NCBI GenBank assembly: GCA_033439255.1
Contig: CM065880.1
Span: 2,356,001-2,420,000, forward strand
Source of the DNA: Hericium rajendrae
Lineage: Eukaryota > Basidiomycota > Agaricomycetes > Russulales > Hericiaceae
Reading direction: 5' to 3'
DNA length: 64,000 bases
In this document: positions 50,170 through 61,493 of the stretch, piece by piece
How positions within the stretch are numbered: the stretch's first letter is position 1
Layout of the letters: every line of letters starts with the position of its first letter
The notes under the pieces: generated by a model
Told to the model about the DNA's origin: nothing
What the model saw: the letters and a program-made list of their open reading frames with translations, nothing else
Databases searched by the model: none
Position numbers and translations under genes: made by a program

Positions 50170-51240
50170 GCTTGCCGGCGCTTCCACACGCGCTCACCGG
50201 CGCTTGTCTTTGTGTTTCCTCGCGCTCGCCGGCGCTTCCCCTCGCGCTCGCCGGCGCTTCCTCCTGCGCTCGCCGGCGCTTCCTCCCGCGTTCGCCGGTG
50301 CTTTCTCTCGCACTCGCCGGTGCTGCACGCACGCTCGCCGGCGCTTTCACGCGCGCTTTCCCTCTCGCTCCCCGGCGCCTACCACGTACCGTTCCCACTC
50401 TCGCCGCACGGTTACGCACGCGCTGCACGCAGGTTGCGCGCGCTGTTCGCCGCACGCCCGCTGCAGAGCATGCACGCTGCAGTTGGTACACGCACACGCA
50501 CCATCCCCTACGCTCGCCGCACGTCCGCCGCGCACCGCCGATGGCTCCCGCGTGTGGAGTGCGCGGGCGGAATTCACGCACGGGTGCCGGGGTGGAGCGG
50601 GCTCAGGGCTGGGACGCACGGGGATGGTGCTGAAGCGCGGGCTTCGGGCTGGTGCGTGGGCGCGGGCTCGGCATTGGAGCGCGTGGGCCCGGCGCTGGGA
50701 TCGCGGGCGCGGGAACTGGGCTGGACGCAGGGTGGAGAGCACGGGCACAGCGCTGCAGCGCGCGGCCGCGGTGCTGGGATGGCGCAGACGGGGCTGGGGG
50801 CTGAGACGCGTGGAGCTGGGACGCGCGCGGGCACGGCGCTGGGACGGCACGTGCGGGGATGGGCACGGCGCGCGCGGGGCGGAGACGGCACGGGGCTGGA
50901 GACGGCACGAGGGGGCTGAATTCAGGCGTGGGAGAGCTGGAGACGGCGCGGGGGAGCTGGAGATGGCGCGGGGGACTGGAGATGGTACGGGGTGGCTGGA
51001 GACAGGCGTGCGGAGGCTGGAGACGGCGCGCGGGGGCTCAGGGACGGCGCGCGGGGGCTCGGGGACGGCGCGCGGGGGCTCGGAGATGCGCGCGGGATCT
51101 CGGGGACGGCGCACGGGGGCTCGGAGACGTGTGCGGGATCTCGGGGATGGCGCGTGGGGGCTCGGAGACGCACACGGGATCTCGGGGATGGCGCGCGGGG
51201 ACTGGAGATGGACGCAGGGACTCTGGGCTGGGATGCGGGA
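50170..51240. repeat. GC-rich minisatellites in family F element
   Basis: At 50170-50350 about eight units around CGCGCTCGCCGGCGCTTCC; at 50930-51240 repeats around GGAGACGGCGCGCGGGGGCT, some arranged as longer 48-bp units. Long ORFs across this stretch on both strands (Pro/Arg/Ala repeats) follow from the composition. Confidence 0.7.
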
Positions 51241-51589
51241 GGCTTGGACGCAGGGTCGCGGCGCTGGGGTGCATGGGCGCGGGGCTGGGAGGTGTGGGGC
51301 TGGGACGCGCTGAGCTGGGAGGTGTGGGGCTGGGAGGTGCAGGGCTGGAGGTGCGGGCGCGATGCTGGGGTGTACGGTCATGGTGGTGGGACGGCGCGTG
51401 GGGCTGGGAGGCGCGCGGGGACTCGGGGTTGGGACGCAGGGCATGGGGCTGGCAGGGGGCTGGTACACGCATGCCTTCGGGTGAGTTTGACGGCGTGCGA
51501 TTGCGAACGCGGGGTCTTGTGCACCGGCGACTGCACCTTCATGGCGCGGGGAGTCGTCACACGCTATCGCACCCAAAACCTGTTTTGAG

Positions 51590-51968
51590 CATCGACAGGG
51601 TTAATTCAGCAATCATAGGCTCTAAAAGATCGAAGCACTTACCCATCATCTACCTCTATTCCATCCACCATCATGCGCACATTACTCAATCACTCGATAA
51701 TATTATATCAATAATCTCCCAGCACGTACTTATCCATTCATTCCATTCCACCTTTTCTCTTCAAGCATGAGACAGATGCATCCCGCGTACTTCCAATACC
51801 TCGTTGCATCAAGCCTACATCTATTCCAGACATCTACTATTGACACGCACATCTCACGTCCAACGCAAAGCTTGCAGCAGATGACTCGAGTCCAGAATCA
51901 ATGCACTCGACCAGTGGCAAAATATTCACTGTGACTCTGAATAATTCTATTAATTCAGAAAACAAGTG
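51590..51968. other. Spacer inside family F element, nothing recognised
   Basis: Mixed-composition sequence between the GC-rich domain and the LTR-like block; no ORF, repeat or RNA seen. Confidence 0.35.
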
Positions 51969-53372
51969 TCATGCACATTATTCATCAATTAGTCATACTT
52001 TCAGACTAAGAGAAGTCCATGGAATGTGACAGAATGTTCTAGAAATTCCAAGAACAACATTTGCACAGCCTCGCACAGCTTTACACAGCCTCACACAGCC
52101 CCATTGCACAATGTGATTACTAAGGCAGTGATCTGCTTATTCAGCTCATTAGAAATGCGATTACCAAGCAGGATTTTGGCTTATCAATGCAGGAATCTGT
52201 ATTATAAAGCAGAGATTTGGATTACAAAGATAGAAAAAGTGGATTACAAAGCTCATTTTGCCTTATAAATCATTGGAGAAAGTGCTAGAATGTGAAAGAA
52301 TATTAGTCAGCATTCCTATAATGGGTAGTTAGTTCCCACAGTAGCATAGACATGTACATATTAGGCAGTTGGTTCTCAGGCTTCCCCAGGGTATATAAGG
52401 AGCTGAACTGAGCCATCATGCAGATGTCTTTTCCCCCCCCTTTTCCCCCTTCCCTCCAATCAACTCTCATGTTTTCCTCCATATTGATTATTTCTCACTG
52501 AGCTCTTGACTGCAGCTTTCAGTTTGAGACAGATTGACTCTATCTATCTCCTCTGACAGGAAAGGTAGTATTCTCTTGTGTTTGCTTCTAGTTACCTTAG
52601 GCAGATCCTGAGTATAAAATCTTATCTGACATAAGAAGCTCAGACTGTGACTAAGTGACTCAGTCTCTAATCATTCTCATCTGCTATTACACATTCAAGT
52701 CTAGGATCCGACATCCTACAGTCTATCAGTATCAGCCAGTCAAGTCTAGGATCCGATATCCTACAGTTCACTCCCAGTATCAATCCAGTCCATTCCCTAT
52801 TGTGGGAACATTCTGCTTTTAGTCCCCTTAGCGTGGGAACCATCAGTCCCATTACATAAGCCAGTCTCAGACCAAGTCTCGGACCAACACAGCCTCAATC
52901 ATTATTACAGCACCACTACTCAAATCCCCCAGCATAACCCTCCAGTTTCAGTATCGATAAAATCCCAGAAATTCATCGATATTAGTTCATCTTCCATCAC
53001 ACCTATTCCCATCACACCAGCTAGCCAGCACTCCAGTTACATTTACTACAGAATTTACAGTCACTTTCGAGTACTATTTAGGCCAGCATCGACACTTGAA
53101 GTTATTCAATTATCTTCCAGCCAGTCAAGTCAACTCAGCCAAGTTGATATCACATTCATTAGCTCACCTGCCGAGGTTTATTTGTGTTTGTTTGTATAAG
53201 CCTTCTTTCAACTTAGAAGCCACAACATCACATTTCTATCATTCAATAGGCTATATAGTCCACCATCAAAGAAAGAAGAACACCATCCACCTCTCCCGAA
53301 CAACTAGGTACATCCGGGAAAGTAGGAAAACCTGATCGTATCTAGGATAGTGTGTTACTGAGGTATACCAAC
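51969..53372 (+). repeat. Solo LTR-like block of a Gypsy-type element (fossil)
   Basis: It starts TGTCATGCACATTATTC, like the Gypsy LTR start TGTCATGC. It has a TATA box (gggtatataagg near 52391), a pyrimidine-rich stretch and, near its end, gaacaactaggtacatccgg, comparable to gaacaactaggagttctcgg of the 34.1-kb LTR. TTCGGAACCCATC after 53372 resembles a primer site. No internal domain or partner LTR follows. Family membership is inferred. Confidence 0.45.
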
Positions 53373-54088
53373 ATTACTTCGGAACCCATCATTGTCACGA
53401 CAACGCGCGTTTGGAAGCGTGATGGAAGTGGGTAGATGAGCAGCGGAGGCATCGTGGTGCATGCAGCGTGCCACGTCATCGCGGTACAAGGCTGAAGGAA
53501 TCGAACTTCGTTAGTAAAGATATACATGGGAGAAAAGAAAAGAAGAACTTACGAGGTATGAGGCTATTGAGCCTCGTACTACTGCACCCCGCTTGAGGGA
53601 GGGAGGGAACAGAGATAGCCTCGGCCAACAAGATTGTGGCACGGTTCGGAAGTTGCCGAATTAGGCGACGTACCTCGTCCCGAGTCGTCGAAGAGGGATT
53701 TTAAGAACAACTAAATTTACTTAAACCGTAGAAATAATAACTAGTGTGTAGATAGTATGAATACAATGAAATACAAAGTTTGGTAAGGAAAGAATGCAAT
53801 GGAGGAAAGAAAATCCCAAGCCATTGATAAGAAAGTCTAAAATGTGCGTAAAGACTAAACACGTCAAGCTCAAATCGATGCCTCGGGCACGCCGGGCACA
53901 AGATTCGAGCTGCAATTGTGCAGCGCAACATGCTCCCATGCTGCATTGGTTTATTACAGTGCACTAAAATATATATAACGAATGTACTTAGACTTTATTG
54001 TAATTTTAAGTGGCATAGATGTTTAGGATCTGGCAATATACGTGAACTTTCGGTTCCATGAGCTGTATTTTGTGCGTATCTCGGGCCT
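53373..54088. other. Unassigned part of family F element
   Basis: It contains a short inverted repeat (gaggctattgagcctc near 53562) next to a minus-strand 5' splice-like signal (acttac), then AT-rich sequence. No coding region recognised. Confidence 0.3.
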
Positions 54089-57000
54089 CAAGCTCTGGGA
54101 TCGAGTCTAAAAAATTCCAAATCTCGTACACACATTATTGAGGGCATCAAAAACGATTCTGCACAGCTAGATAGGTAAGAGTTTCCGAAGTGAAGCCTCT
54201 GCTACATGAATTCGAGTTAGGGTTACTATAGGGTTACAATAAGTCGTTCAATGTGGCTTGAATTATTCTCTAAATCATTCGAAAATTTGTATATACAATG
54301 TGTTATACTATAGGTACATAATAATCTCTCCAATCATGGGGAAGACATTCCAGAAGTCGTGCGGGGTAACACCCCTCCTCCAGCGTCGGGCACCTCGGTC
54401 TCAGTCGCCGATTCTCGGCAGTTTCCGAGCCGCGTCACAGCACGCATCACAGCACGTATGCGGCTCGCCTCACTCCCTAGCCCTCGCACTCATTCTCCTC
54501 ACTCTCTCACCCTCGCACTCACGCGCATCTCCGCGCTCTTCGCGCCCCTCGCACCTCTCGGTATCCGCTCCCCGTGCTTCCACCCATTCACCGCCCTCCC
54601 GGACGCCTCTCCACGCCCTCCACGGCTTCCAGCAGCCGTCCGCCCTCTTCCACGTGCCTCGGACACGCATAGAAGCACGTGCAAGTCGATCAGGACCAGC
54701 ACGAACACGCGTGCAACGACACAGACGCGCACCCGATACCCGCGGTCGTACACACGCAGCGCAGGCACTCACGGCCACGACAACACACCGCGCGCAGCCG
54801 CCCGGCCCCTACGCGTCGCGTATCGCATCCTCGGCACCCCTACACGCCGCATGTCACGTCCGCGCGGCTCTCAACACCCCTGCGCACAACGCACAGCACT
54901 CCGGCACCGGTACGCAGAGCGTTAGGACACGCGCGAGCACGGGAAGAATGCGCACGGGCACGCGGAGGACGCGCACGGCCCAGCGTGGCCAGTCCGCTCG
55001 ATGCATAGCACAGACCCACGACGGCCCAGCCACGGCCCATGGCCCACAAGCCGCAACCCGCACACCCCAGCAACGACCCGCGTCCCCAGCAATGGCGCCG
55101 GGCTCCCAGCACCCGCACCACATGCCCAGCACCCCGCGTCGCATACCCATTGCCTACGCGCAACAACAACGGCGCGCGGGCCCCCTCACTCAGCCCCCCA
55201 ACGTCCGCGATGCACCCTCGCGATGAGCAGCGGCGTCGTCGGCAGCGCCAACGGCGCTGACGACACGCATCGCGGCAACAGTGCAGGGAGTGAGCGACGG
55301 CGGCGGGGAACGAGCGGCGTGCGGCGGGAACGAGCGGCGTGCGGCGAGGAACGAGCATGTGCGGCGGAGAGCGAGCGGTATGCGGCGGGGAAGAGAGGCG
55401 TGCGGCGTGCGGCAGGTGCAAGCGCATGCGAGCGAGCGTGGTAGCCGAGGTCAGGCGGCGCGCGTTGACGAGGTCGGGCGAGGCGGGCAGCAGCGTGTGC
55501 GTAACCGAGGTCGGGCGGGACGGGCGGCGGCATGCGCGTAGCCGAGGTCGGGCGGGACGGGTGGCGGCATGCGCGTAGCCGAGGCGGGAAGCGCGCAGGG
55601 CGGTGGATGGTGCCGAGCGGAGCCACTTGAGTAGGCGCGCTAAGCGTGCGTAGCGAGTAGTGTACGGCCCAGACTGTATTATATTTATAATGATTTTTTT
55701 TGGATTTATAATGAGCAATTTGAATGGTTCAGATTGGGTCCTGAACCCTCCCTTATTATTGGTACAGTTTGCAACCTTCCCTCCTGTTATTACTGGTACA
55801 GGTTTATAATGGGTTACAAGGACGCCTCCTACACCCCAGACACGCGCACAACAGCCCACGCTCGCGTGCAATGCCTCGAACAGCGAGCAATGTCCCGCCC
55901 TCGTGCGCCATAACCAGCCCGCACACGGAACGCCTCGGACATTCGCCACAGTGAGCCTGCGCACGCAACATCCCGCATGCGTGCGCAACACCCCGTACGC
56001 CCGTGCCAAGCCAGCACGCGCACAAGCCAGCATGCGCGTTCAATGTCCCACCCACCTGCTCAACGTCCCACCTACCTGCTCAACCCCTCGCATGTGTGCA
56101 AAGTCCCCGCACATGCACAATACCCGCCCCCGCGTGACGATGCCCTGCAGGTCCGCGTGATGCCCCACGTCTGCATCCAACACCTCGCATTCCCATGCAC
56201 ACGCGTGCCACACCTGACATGCCCGCACACCCGCTCAACATCCCGCATGCCCGCTTAGCGCCCGGCATGCATGCGCACGTCGCTCGGTGCGTGCGTAGAA
56301 CGCCCCGCACGCTTGCGCGATGCCCCGCATCTGCAACATGGCGCGCTCGTGCCTACCCCTCGTGTATGCGTGTGACGCCTCGCCCGCGCACGCATGCCCT
56401 CCGCGCCCTCCACGCCTGCGCACTTAACGGGCGCCGGCTCCTGATGGTGCTTGACGGCAGGCGCCGGTGCTCGACATAGTAATAATTAGTTTTTTTTTAA
56501 ACCTTTGTATCTATGTAGCTATGACTAAAAATATAAATGGATTTGACTTACACTTTGTGTGACTTATACCATGTTTATACTCTGGATAATGTGTATAGTC
56601 ACTGTATATCTCACAGATGTCATAGCATATAGCTTACACTTACAATGTGATATAGTGGATGTAGGCTACATAGACTCTATAGCAAGTAGAGACATGTTCA
56701 TAGCCTCCATAGCTATGCTAACTGGCTATGTAGGCCTACATAGAAGGCATAACTGTGTTAGCTAGCTATATAGACCTACATAGATGGCATAGATGGCTAT
56801 ATAGTCTATATAGCTAATATAGACCTATATATCTGTATATGTTGAATATATAGCATCTCATAGCTTAGATAATTGTGGCTGATAGCTATATAAATTTGGG
56901 ATTTTTCAGATGGAGTTGTAGAATGTGGACACTTTATTATCCGAGAAGCCATTATCAAATCCTGTGAAGAAAAGATTCATAAATGGCCTCAAAAAGTCAC

Positions 57001-58566
57001 ACAGGCATTCTTTGCTGACCGAATTACCGTTAGTCAATCAACAGGATTTTCCCCCTACTACCTCCTTCATGGATGTCATCCGGTACTTCCATTTGACCTC
57101 ACCGAAGCCACATTCCTTGTCAAAGGATTTAAATCAGGAATGGAGGAAGCCGATCTTCTAGCACTTCAAATTTGCCAATTGGAGAAGCGGCCATCAGATG
57201 TAGCCAAAGCAGCTTTGACCCTCAAGCAGCATAGATTGGGGTCAAAAGAGAAGTTTGAACGACGATTTGCATGAAAAATGATAACAGAATACTATCAGCC
57301 CGGAGACCTAGTCCTGATGTGCAACACAGGCATAGAGCTTAGTGCTGATCGAAAGGCAAAGCCTCACTATCTTGGTCTATATGTCGTGGAAAGAAGGACA
57401 AAGGGAGGTTCATATGTGCTACAAGAACCAAGTGGAGCATACCTTAAATATGCAAGTGCAGCCTTTAGGCTCCTACCTTACATCGCTCGATCGGGATCAG
57501 AGCTTCCCAAGATAGGTCGAAAACTTGTGGAGGCCGAAAGTTCAGATTCTGAGGAATGTTCTTCCGAAGATGGATCTTCTCATGACAATTAGGACGGTCG
57601 CAACTGGGGACAGTTGCCATTCAAGTTCCCCGCAGATGTCACGCTCGCAACATGTTTCGAGTGCTAACATGAAGAAAAGGGCAGCGCATCACTCATTTCG
57701 CTTATAAAATGAGAAGAAGCAACGTCATGTAAGAATTTGCCAACCTGCATCAAAACCATCCCACAAACATGCTGCACTCTCCCTAAAGCCTTATTCACGC
57801 TCCCTCTTGACTCCACCCCTCATGCTCCAACGCATCATGGCCTGGTTCGATTCTCTTCTTAATCCTGCTCCAGAACCTCGCCAGCCTGCTCCCACTGAGA
57901 ATCTCCCTCCTCTCTTCCTAGCAGTCCATCATGATTCCCTGCGAAGCGTCACTACCGAGAGACTCAATTTTTACCTCGGAAGGAATCTCATCACTACCAA
58001 CCCTAGATACCGTCTAACGGTTCTCGACGGGCCAGAGCCACCTGACCCTCGACGAATTCTTGAAGGTATGCAGGACATCGCCGACCAGATATCCATCACT
58101 GCACATCGTCAGGAGCAGGAGATCGAGACCGAACTGGTCTTCGATGACCGTTCCTTTGTAACGTTGACTGATACGGATGTAGGGGACCTCCGACTGGAGG
58201 TAGAAAGGCATGAGAATGACGACATCCCCAGCATCATGGCCGCTGCATTCCCTGCCACGCTCTCTGCTGCCCAATTCCCTCCTTCCATTCCGGCCACCCC
58301 GAGCGCTCCCGCATTAGCTCCACCCCCGCCTACGCCAACACTTCCTGAGATCAGTACCGACCCGATGTTCCATGCCCCTGGTATCATCACCATTATTCCC
58401 AAAGGGCCCTTCAGCCACATCTACGCTCGACAGTTCCATCAGTGCACCGGCTATGTCTGGGCCCCCTCCTCTGTTGATCTCCTTTTTAACTTCATGACCG
58501 TCCGGCTCATCACCGGAAACCTGCACTTCCCCTGGATCTCAGTCGTTAAGCCGATGATGCTCATTT

Positions 58567-61493
58567 CAAATGAGAAAATGAAAATTTATATAGCAGCAAG
58601 TGCTATTATGGGTCCTATGGATAAGCTATAGAGGCTATGTGGCTAAGCTATGCAGCTATGAAGGGCTATGGGAGCTATGGTAGTCCCCATAGCATGAAGT
58701 GTCAAAGACATAGGGTGACATAGCCTTCATAGCCAGGAGTGTCACATACATAGGACTATCATACTTACTTAAGGAAGCTACATGTACTATAGCTACTATA
58801 ACCACTATCATAAGTCAAGTAGGCACACAAGATACTGAATCAAAATTGTACTATATTCAAGGCTAGACTATGACAAAGTGGCTACGAAATCTAGCAGACT
58901 AGTAAGGAAAGGTCCCAAATGGACCTCGCACCCTCGCGCACCTTGTGCATCGCTAGTTATTGCATGCGCACGGTCGCGCATGGCCAAACATGAGTTGGCG
59001 CGATCGTGCGTGGCCGTGCGCATGGCGGAGCCGCCGTCTGCGGGCGGAGCGTCGGCGCACAGGTCATGCGCGGTACGGGGCGAGGTGCGCAGGTCGTGCA
59101 AGGCCCGCGCGCAAGCTGGTGACCATGCGCGGACTCTACGGACTGCGTGGTCGCGAGCTTGCATGCGGATGCTGGCGCGGACGTGCCTGCGCCCCCGCGC
59201 GCCGTTGTGGGGCAAGCGCGCGTTCGCGGGACCGGCGCCGTCACGTATTCACATGCAAGAGCGCATGCGCGCGCTAGAGGCCGTTCGCGGCGTGCGCGTG
59301 CAGCTAGGATCTCGCTTGGACTTGCAACCGTGCGTCGCCGTGCGCGCGTTCGGGAGTGCGTGCGTGCGCTGACGAGGCCATTCGCGCGCGCACGGCCACG
59401 TGTCGTGTCCGCGAGCGTGGTGCCGAGGGCGCGGGCGTGCTGGAGCATAAAGCTCGTGAGATGGGGGTCGCGCGGGGGCCCGGGCCTGTTGAGGGTGCGC
59501 GGATGGGCATGCGAGGGGCGCAAAGGGCGCGGCAGGCCGAGCACTACGCCAGCGAGGTGCAGCGGCCGTGGCGAGGATGCGCGCGCAGTCAGGGCCTCGT
59601 GCGGGTTTGCACGCCGTTCGTCACCATGCACGATCGCACGCGGGAGTGCGTGCACGCGCTGACTAGGGCTGTCCGTGGGGGTGTGTGGCCGTGCCTAGCC
59701 ACGCGTCGTGGCCGCGAGCTTCTTGTCGACGGTGCGGACGTGTTGGTGAGCGGAAATGGTCAGATGATGGACCCGCACACCCTGTTGAAGGCGTGCGCGG
59801 GTTGTTGATGGGATGCAAGGACGCGGGAGGCCAAGCGAACGACGTCGCGCCCCGTTGCCACGGCAACGAGGCAACGACAACGCGGACGTGGATGCCGTCG
59901 TCGGCGAATGGGGCAACGGGAGGCTGGGAGCGTGGACGTGGGCAAAATGGGTCGACGCGCGAGCAGTCGAGCTTGCGCGCACTTGGTCGGGTCCGTACGC
60001 AGCTGTTGGTGACGCGCAGGGCGTTGGGGCTGCCGGCGACGTGTTCGAGATGCGGGTGGGGTGCTAGCGACGTGGCGGAAAGAAGGCGATGGGGGAGGGG
60101 AGGTCGACGATGGGGCGCGTCGCGGGTGTCGAAGAACGAGAGTATCGCTCGAAAACGAGCGATACTCTCTTTATTAGTACGAATAATATCAGTAAAAAGT
60201 CTGAATAAACTTACCTTTACCCCTCTATCCCCTATCGAGACCCTCCCGCGTTCGATCCGATGAGTTGGTGAGAAGAGAGACAGCGGAGGAACGAGGAGAG
60301 AGGAAGGTGGTGGTAAGAATACTATGAGAGTCGAACTTCGACGCGCCTTCGAGTGCTTCAGCTGCCGAACGCGCGCGAGTTCGAACGTTTCGAACTTAGT
60401 AAATCGAATAAAATCTATTAAATTCTGAGAAAACGATGGCAGCCAGCTTTCATTTATTCAATTGGATCATATGAGCTGAATATCTAACTAAGCTACGATA
60501 ACCTACCGGGCAACGAAGTGAACCTAGGGAAATCTGGCACTTAGCCTCTGACGCGAGTGCTCGGCACCGCCCGGCCCGGTCTCGGCAGCAACATTTGGCG
60601 CTCCGATCGCCACGTCTATATAAGGCGTGCGCGGCGCGCTTTCTCTCTCTCTTCCCTACCACTATCATCCCTCGTCTTTCGTTGCTCTCTCTTCTCTTGC
60701 CTCAACTCTCTAATGCTTGGTAAGTTATTGTGTTGTTGCTTTATTGTTTCATTGTTCACTAACCCTATTGTTCTTTGTAGACTTGTATATTTTCGCTTTT
60801 ATTATCTTAAGTAAGTCTTATGTTTTTCTATATCTGTATCTTATATACTAATTTGTTGACTTTGCCTTAGATTATTTTCGCTTTTTCTTATCTATGAAGT
60901 AAGTTTTATCTTATCTTTTTATTATTATTGATCTTTAAGCTTTAAGTCTTATCTTATCTTATTTTTGAATCTTATCTCATCTTATCTTTGATATATTTTG
61001 TTATCTTATATTTGGTGCATTTTGTTATCTTATCTTGAAGTGTTGGTATTAATAGAGTAGTATAGCTATGTAATGATGCTTGTAGCTTTGTATTAAATGT
61101 GTTGTAATTTAATATTGTTTGAAATATAATGCTTTTAAATTTTCGATGTTTTGAATGTTTATTTTTATATTTGAATGAAAATTTTGGCACTCTTGAGCAG
61201 CATACAAGACATAGGTGATATAGAGTAGATAGCAGCCTTACTAGCTAGACATAATATGATAACAGAGATATACCACATAGCTGACATAGCTATGATAGCT
61301 GTTATATGCTATAGCAGCTATGATAGCTATGATAGCTTATAGTCTATACTATGATAGCTATGATAGCTATGATAGCTCTATATAGATTACCTCACTACTA
61401 TGGAGTAGCTATGTAGAAAAGAGGACTCCTATGGCCCTATCAGAGCTATGTAGGCTACATAGTGTCATATACCACTGGTCCTTTTCTCAGATG
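58567..61493 (+). mobile_element. CATCTGAG-family element, copy 5, complete, in the right LTR
   Basis: Ends are CAAATGAGAAAATG and TTTTCTCAGATG; target duplication TT (58565-58566, 61494-61495); the empty site is in the left LTR near 32919. The GC-rich domain (58900-60070) is followed by an X-box-like palindrome (about 59851-59869), stem-loop A (60138-60169), a minus-strand 5' splice-like signal (about 60211) and promoter TATATAAG (60617-60624). The clearest micro-exon series is here: intron 60720-60780 (61 nt, CACTAAC, TAG), exon 60781-60810 (30 nt), intron 60811-60870 (60 nt, TACTAAT, TAG), exon 60871-60898 (28 nt), then GTAAGT. Confidence 0.85.
60617..60898 (+). ncRNA. Predicted spliced micro-exon transcript, copy 5
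   Basis: A TATA box, a pyrimidine-rich leader, and then two canonical introns bracketing 30- and 28-nt exons, each containing TTTTCGCTTTT. Copy 1 has the same structure on the minus strand with only a few changes in the exons. An ATG just before the first intron would open a short hydrophobic frame (M[L/F][D/N]LYIFAFIIL) in copies 1 and 5, but other copies lack an equivalent frame, so a non-coding RNA is more likely. Predicted only from splice signals and conservation. Confidence 0.45.

Larger units (their letters stand above)
49950..55833. mobile_element. Family F element, copy 2, inserted in copy 3
   Basis: The ends carry imperfect inverted repeats (left ATACCAGTAATAATAGGAGG, right CCTCCTGTTATTACTGGTAC). 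The right 1.7 kb is homologous to window positions 1-1592. Inside are a perfect 9-bp stem-loop at 50130-50152 (arms GCCGAGATC and GATCTCGGC), a GC-rich domain with two minisatellites (50170-50350, 50930-51240), an LTR-like block (51969-53372) and a second GC-rich domain (54.36-55.6 kb). No transposase is seen. Exact ends and target duplication are not certain. Confidence 0.6.
47819..56912 (-). mobile_element. CATCTGAG-family element, copy 3, complete, containing another element
   Basis: Ends are CATCTGAGAAAAT and TTTTTCAGATG; target duplication GA (47817-47818, 56913-56914). Promoter on the minus strand at 48759-48766. Micro-exons (minus) include TACCTTTGTATGCTTACTAG and TTTTTGCTTTTTTGTTAG. 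To the right are GTGAGT (49168), branch TACTGAT, stem-loop A (49211-49235), an X-box palindrome (49723-49746) and a GC-rich domain, interrupted at about 49950-55833 by a family F element. Net of that insert it is about 3.2 kb. Confidence 0.8.
47428..57592 (+). mobile_element. Integrase region of the Gypsy element, split by an inserted DNA element (fossil)
   Basis: 47428-47818 has the CHECQ zinc-finger end and catalytic-core sequence (VYLDLMDLPQ, VVTDNRKEFLG). The homologous reading continues at 56913 after a CATCTGAG element (47819-56912) with GFSPYYLL-type sequence, GDLVLMCNTGIE and a C-terminal acidic tail. The insertion and its GA duplication fall inside the core. Confidence 0.8.

Noticed and set aside
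50204-51770. Long frames on both strands, up to 409 codons
   Set aside because: They cross two GC-rich minisatellites; repetitive Pro/Arg/Gly/Ala translations without domain features.
53562-53578. tRNA or snRNA gene near the gaggctattgagcctc hairpin
   Set aside because: Only a short inverted repeat; no A/B boxes or other conserved elements.
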